Assembly (NCBI GenBank): GCA_013115145.1
Contig: JAAPAO010000419.1
Coordinates: forward strand, 1 to 31,504
Source: Perkinsus chesapeaki
Taxonomy: Eukaryota; Perkinsozoa; Perkinsida; Perkinsidae
Reading direction: 5' to 3'
DNA: 31,504 bases
Numbering within the stretch: the first letter of the stretch is position 1; each line of letters opens with the position of its first letter. The translations under genes and the position numbers were made by a program. Shown here piece after piece: positions 27,872-31,504 of the stretch. A model generated the notes under the pieces. The model ran no database searches. It was not told the origin of the DNA and saw nothing but the letters and a program-made list of their open reading frames with translations.

Positions 27872-29999
27872 TTACATGTCCTCCTTTTCGCGTCTGTCCA
27901 AAGCCTCCTGAGCACACTTATTGAAGTCACATCGGTAAAGGATCAAACCGTAACTGAAGGGCAGTGATGAACACTGTGAGCGATATGACTTACGCAGTGC
28001 AAGTGACGGCCATACCGATAACAGATGCCCACCAGATACCAGCAACTCCCATGGCAGGGAGAGCACCCCAGCCAAAGGCAAATACGTAACTGAACGATAA
28101 AGATGAAAACAGTGACCTGAGGATCGGCTTACCCAAGAGGAAGGCGAATCAGAAGCATGGCCAGCAGCTTGTATGTCGAGGCGCGACCCTAAGGAGTGAG
28201 TGAGAAGTAGATGGAGATGCGGTGACCAACCTGGAGTGCGCAGCCACGGAGGACGCCCTCCTGGCAGGCTTGCATGGCATCGAAGATACAGAAGACGGAG
28301 ACAGCCAAAAGAGCAGGGCAAAGGATGTTGAGAACCTGCTTCGACATAAGATTCTTCTCAACCGTTGATGCATAAGCTCACCGCAGGGTCTCTAGTGTAG
28401 AGGTATGCAACATAGTAACGGAATTTGCACATAAGGAGGGCCACGCAAATAAAGCAGATCAAAGTGCCACGAACAATCTTCCGGTTGAAGAGATGGGCGG
28501 ATTTAACATCACCGGCACCGAGGGAGTTACCTTACAAGCAGATAAGTGCAGGCAAAGCAGCGGACAAAACCTACCAACGAGAGCACTAGCACTCTGACTG
28601 ATACCGCATGGTCCCATATAGATAATGGAGACGATGTTGGAGGCTGCAACGTGAGCGGCGAGAGCCATGGGACCGACCCAACCGGCAAAGACGGACTAAA
28701 TAGGAGGAATAGAAAGCTATCGGGTAACCCTAAATCTGCTGCCCACCTGAACCTCATAGGCCCACCATTCGCTCCACATCAACAAGGCAGATGGGATGGC
28801 TAATGCCACGAATTCCCAAAGGTTATGAAGACTCTCAGGAGTCCAACCATGGGCATGGGTCTCGGGGTGGAGAACAGCCTGCCAGTCAGGAGTCTTCGTG
28901 GAAAGGAAGGGACGACAGACTCACCGCGTAGAGCTCCAACAGGATGAAACGGCCCCATTGAGTGCAGGTCATTGCAATACCAACACCGTAAGCACCGAAA
29001 TGGAACCTGAAGTTGATAAATGCCTCACCGAGAGAAAACAACAAGACAGATAGTTCCAATTGTCAAGTTTTGAAGCACAACAACTGCCTAGCAGGCTCAC
29101 CTCGCGTCATGCATAACTTTAACGCCACAGTATGTCGGCGGTCAGACAGTTTGAGGCGCCTACTTACTTGAATAGGAAAAGCCAACAGAAGAGGGCATGT
29201 CCACAACCGGTGATGGCATTGACGTAAAGAGGTGCCTCGGGCAATCTGTGAGACCTAAGCTCATACCGACTTTTCCACAACAATTTCGCGAATATGGCTA
29301 CCTCAGGAAACTGCACATAGCGTTGTACATGAAGAAGGGCCAGAGTCCCCAGTTCATACCGCGAACGTAGCTGACAGAACGCCGAATTGAAAATAGCGAG
29401 ATTCCCATAGACCTACTCCGCGGCGAGCTTCGAGGTGAGGGGGTCCTGGTTCATCCATAGAAGGATGGGCTCAGTGTAGAACCTGAAAGGTTGGTTATTC
29501 TGTGGCGCAGCGGTCAGGAACTTACATGATGATAAAGCAAGGAACGGAAGCGATGGTACCGACGATACGAGCTCGGTTGAAGTAGATGAGACCAAGACGA
29601 GGGTTACCGGCACCGACTGCCTGGCTGACAAGAGTATCGAGCACCTGAATAAGTCAGAGGGAATCGAACCTGGGTGTATAGAGATATAACAGAGTTTTAA
29701 CTACTAAACCATATTGGCGGTACTTACAGACATAAGGCCAACACCAATACTAAATCCGAAGACGTTTTGAATGACGGAGCCAAGACCAATCGCACCAAGC
29801 ATATTGGAGTCATTGGTGGCCGAAACAAAGAAGATAGTAATAACGAAGATAGAGTACCTGTGTGGTAGTACAATACTTCTATCAGTGATACGTACATGAC
29901 TAGGAAACTGATCATGTTGGGAACGGCCAGCTGCATTATCTGTACAAAAGGCGATTTCTTGCTCGCCTTCTCGAGGCGACTTTCACCGTTGGAGGCCAT
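27872..29999 (-). CDS. MATE-family multidrug/toxin extrusion transporter, 14 exons
   Basis: Exons run from the ATG at 29999: 29999-29896, 29857-29728, 29644-29526, 29482-29417, 29370-29302, 29245-29168, 29006-28925, 28878-28747, 28695-28575, 28530-28382, 28335-28231, 28188-28133, 28089-27994 and 27953-27872. All are GT-AG and in phase, giving 462 residues, the normal MATE size. Signatures include AIGLGSVIQNVFGFSIGVGL followed by LDTLVSQAVGAGN, YVRGMNWGLWPF, WEFVALAIPSALLMWSEWWA and SALVGNSLGAGD, in the eukaryotic MATE order. Twelve membrane helices are expected. These antiporters export organic cations or secondary metabolites using H+ or Na+ gradients. Introns are 38-161 nt, most of them 38-56. 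A 24-nt palindrome lies 36-59 nt upstream of the ATG. Introns 2-4 carry tRNA-like sequences. Confidence 0.92.
29371..29416 (-). repeat. MATE intron 4 with a tRNA-Pro-like D arm
   Basis: The 46-nt minus-strand intron starts GTAGGTCTATGGGAATCTCG and continues CT. This closely follows the D arm and anticodon-stem start of eukaryotic tRNA-Pro (GGTCTAGGGGTATGATTCTCG). A TTTTCAATTCGG later recalls a T loop. It is shorter than a tRNA, so much would be deleted. Confidence 0.4.
29483..29525 (-). repeat. MATE intron 3 with an antisense A-box/D-arm sequence
   Basis: The intron is 43 nt. On the plus strand, antisense to the gene, it reads TGGCGCAGCGGTC (A box TGGCGCAGCGG at 29503-29513), a full match to TRGYNNANNNG. 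No B box fits in the space. Confidence 0.4.
29645..29727 (-). repeat. MATE intron 2 made almost entirely of a tRNA-like body
   Basis: The 83-nt intron GTAAGTA...TTATTCAG is fixed by the MATE signature on both sides (VGLMS before, VLDTLVSQ after). Sense strand: A box TGGTTTAGTAG (29711-29701) with a perfect D stem GTTT/AAAC, and B box GGTTCGATTCC (29670-29660), 41 nt apart. T and acceptor stems do not pair, so it is a decayed tRNA or a SINE head. Confidence 0.8.
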
Positions 30000-30034
30000 A
30001 AGAACAGATTCTCTGGTCTAATCTAGAAAATAGT

Positions 30035-30058
30035 ATCTTCAGCTTCACCGTGCAAGAT
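30035..30058. promoter_or_regulatory. 24-nt hyphenated palindrome, copy 3, upstream of MATE
   Basis: On the minus strand it starts GCATCTTGCACGGT, as in copy 1, and ends GAAGAT. It differs from copy 1 at three of 24 positions and lies 36-59 nt upstream of the MATE ATG at 29999. Confidence 0.45.
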
Positions 30059-31192
30059 GCGAAATAACTCGGAGCGTGACCCTTAGATTTATTTCCCAGA
30101 TCCCTAACCGCCCATCATAGCGCTACTTATGTCGCTTATGTGAGAATCGCCTCTCAAATCAACTGCGACACTGCAAAGAACCACATCCTTTATATGAGGG
30201 TAAATTCTCAGTAGAAGGCAAGTAGGTCCGAGGAGGGCCAAACCCCCCACTACTGATTTATTCGGAGTACACAATAGAACACTACTGATATATACCAATG
30301 TGTCACTGATGGCCACTATTGATCCCCCAATAGTGCTAAGTTCCTCCTTCTTCGGCTTTTCTCCCTTTTCAAAAGTGAAAATTTCGATAGATCGCGATGG
30401 CGCGCGCTTTCAACAAAAAAAGTTAACAGGCGTCGTTGCTCGCGTCACACCAAAAAGGCTTGTAGGAGGAGGGCTTACTTCGAGATGCGGTCATTCTTGC
30501 CACAGAGAATATAATGTAGAGCTTCTCTAATATCTAGTAAACGGCGGGAAGATAGGCAGCCTATCATAGACTATATTATAGCCTATCTTTTGGCCACCGA
30601 TCATCCCAGTCGTTAGTAATGCTAACTGTCTCGCCCGTTATCGAATTCAATTCCCCGATCTTTGCAAGCGGCTTGGTTAGTGGGGGATATCGGCACTAAC
30701 TGCCGGAGACGTGTACTGTGTGGAGCTCAATCGTTCTACACTGGAACTTCCAGTCCGCTACTAACAACAATTCTGGCCCTGTAGAGTTGTGAAGGTTATT
30801 CCGTAGAGTACACTCCTGCTTCTCGTGAAGCGATGGCGTTACACCCTCTAACGACTACTCACAATCTAACAGTACGATTCCTACTACCAAGACTCAAACG
30901 CGACAACGCTCATAAACCCTTACGTCTCCTTACAAGGACAGAGATGCTACAACGTGTGTAGACACCAAAATATCCAAAAGGATCTCTACGCGGTACAGCA
31001 TAGTAATGCAAAGACAGCAGTACTTGGTACCGACTCGATGAAAAAGGCATTACTGCATTACAAAAAGGCATTACTGGTAAGCAGACTACATATCGGTAAA
31101 TGATCGGATTATTAATGCATTATCTCGATGATTGAAAAAAGCTGACGACATGAAAAAGATTCCAGCACCGAGCCTAGGACGCAAAGATTAAC
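30059..31192. other. Intergenic region, no gene supported
   Basis: It contains a perfect 9-bp inverted repeat (AAGATAGGC/GCCTATCTT) at 30549-30589 and a short duplication of AAAAAGGCATTACTG near 31043-31077. A frame of about 75 codons at 30300-30530 is open but shows no domain or splice context. Confidence 0.45.
30549..30589. repeat. Perfect 9-bp inverted repeat, 23-nt loop
   Basis: AAGATAGGC at 30549-30557 pairs with GCCTATCTT at 30581-30589. The loop is AT-rich and itself contains GCCTATC-like words. Confidence 0.6.
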
Positions 31193-31504
31193 TTATTGTT
31201 CATTTGTAGGGTCACAGGATGGTACTGATAATGACGCGGTTTGCAAATAACCCCCAATAGAGGTAGTTCCAGAAACAAGAGAGCATTTCATGGAACTCGA
31301 TAACTTGTAACCTTCAGCACATAATGGCTCACAGACGCGATCAGAGATCGTGGTCAACTCAGTCTTTCCGGCACATCTCCAAGATAACCAATCCTCTTCT
31401 GTTAAATAGTCGTTATCATCCGCACTATACACCTTGATTGCATCATCACCTGAAGCAGTTGTAGCCATACCGGCGGTTTCGAGCTCATCAAGTGAGAGGC
31501 GACC
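31193..31504 (-). CDS. 3' end of a minus-strand gene encoding a Cys-containing protein (partial)
   Basis: The frame is open from the window edge to a TAA at 31193-31195, about 103 codons. An internal ATG at 31468 need not be the start, because upstream codons (LSLDELETAG) look coding. The segment has an acidic stretch (SADDNDYLTEEDWLSW), then spaced Cys residues (WRCAGKT, RVCEPLCAEGYKL, MKCSL, SVPSCDP). C-x3-C followed by EGY-x-L recalls Sushi-like or other small disulfide-rich extracellular modules. This suggests the end of a secreted or surface protein, but the family is not established. Confidence 0.5.
   Translation of the reverse strand, partial: GRLSLDELETAGMATTASGDDAIKVYSADDNDYLTEEDWLSWRCAGKTELTTISDRVCEPLCAEGYKLSSSMKCSLVSGTTSIGGYLQTASLSVPSCDPTNEQ

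Noticed and set aside
29645-29727. Functional tRNA gene within MATE intron 2 (and similarly at 17810-17886 and 15400-15454)
   Set aside because: The A and B boxes are good, but the acceptor stems do not pair and most T stems are broken, so no mature tRNA is expected.
1-31504. Spliced-leader RNA gene
   Set aside because: I looked for the dinoflagellate/Perkinsus-type leader (CCGTAGCCATYTTGGCTCAAG) by eye and saw no match. The palindrome at 9527 and 19708 shares CTCAAG but not the rest.

Overview
The window is nuclear DNA from a unicellular eukaryote. The evidence is many short GT-AG introns (mostly 38-60 nt, a few apparently 26-33 nt), a split gene for ribosomal stalk protein P2, an ER retention receptor, a MATE transporter, and a tyrosine-recombinase retrotransposon. 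Introns this short, pyrimidine-AG acceptors just before many start codons (as expected for spliced-leader trans-splicing) and an SPX-SLC13 transporter point to an alveolate. Perkinsus or a close relative is my best guess, but this is inference from style and no marker gene proves it.

Layout. (1) 1-4800: 3' part of a DIRS/Ngaro-type retrotransposon (gag end, RT-RNase H, tyrosine recombinase), closed by two 158-bp direct copies flanking a 207-bp spacer. (2) 4801-6420: mostly non-coding, with one reductase-like coding fragment. (3) 6421-9449, minus strand: three small genes that look lineage-specific (coiled-coil membrane protein; putatively myristoylated one-TM protein; Ser/Gln-rich protein with a 46-nt intron). 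(4) 9879-12692, plus: SPX-SLC13 transporter, followed by a 33-bp palindromic tandem array (12742-13060). (5) 13381-15547, plus: six-exon ERD2/KDEL-receptor-like gene, reassembled from all three frames. (6) 15764-18546, plus: secretory JmjC/cupin-like protein with a signal peptide and a C-terminal SDEL. (7) 19168-19834, minus: RPLP2. (8) 20815-25309, plus: small secreted peptide, a four-exon one-TM protein, and a multi-exon type I membrane protein. (9) 25486-25743: cluster of four perfect inverted repeats. (10) 26120-27291, plus: two genes, the second a TM-RING-H2 protein. (11) 27872-29999, minus: 14-exon MATE transporter. (12) 31193-31504, minus: last exon of a Cys-containing protein.

Most interesting observation: several introns that I place by reading frame and protein homology contain a tRNA-like body. 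They carry a Pol III B box (GGTTCGATTCC or close), often with an A box at tRNA spacing, lying between the GT and AG. Clear cases are in the ERD2-like gene (15400-15454, and antisense in a 5' leader intron at 13276-13354), the JmjC gene (16971-17019, 17810-17886, and just before its ATG), the gene ending at 26511 (26243-26346) and MATE intron 2 (29645-29727). None folds into a good tRNA. This suggests introns born from tRNA-derived (SINE-like or introner-like) insertions. I could run no searches; gene models are hand-spliced from the sequence.
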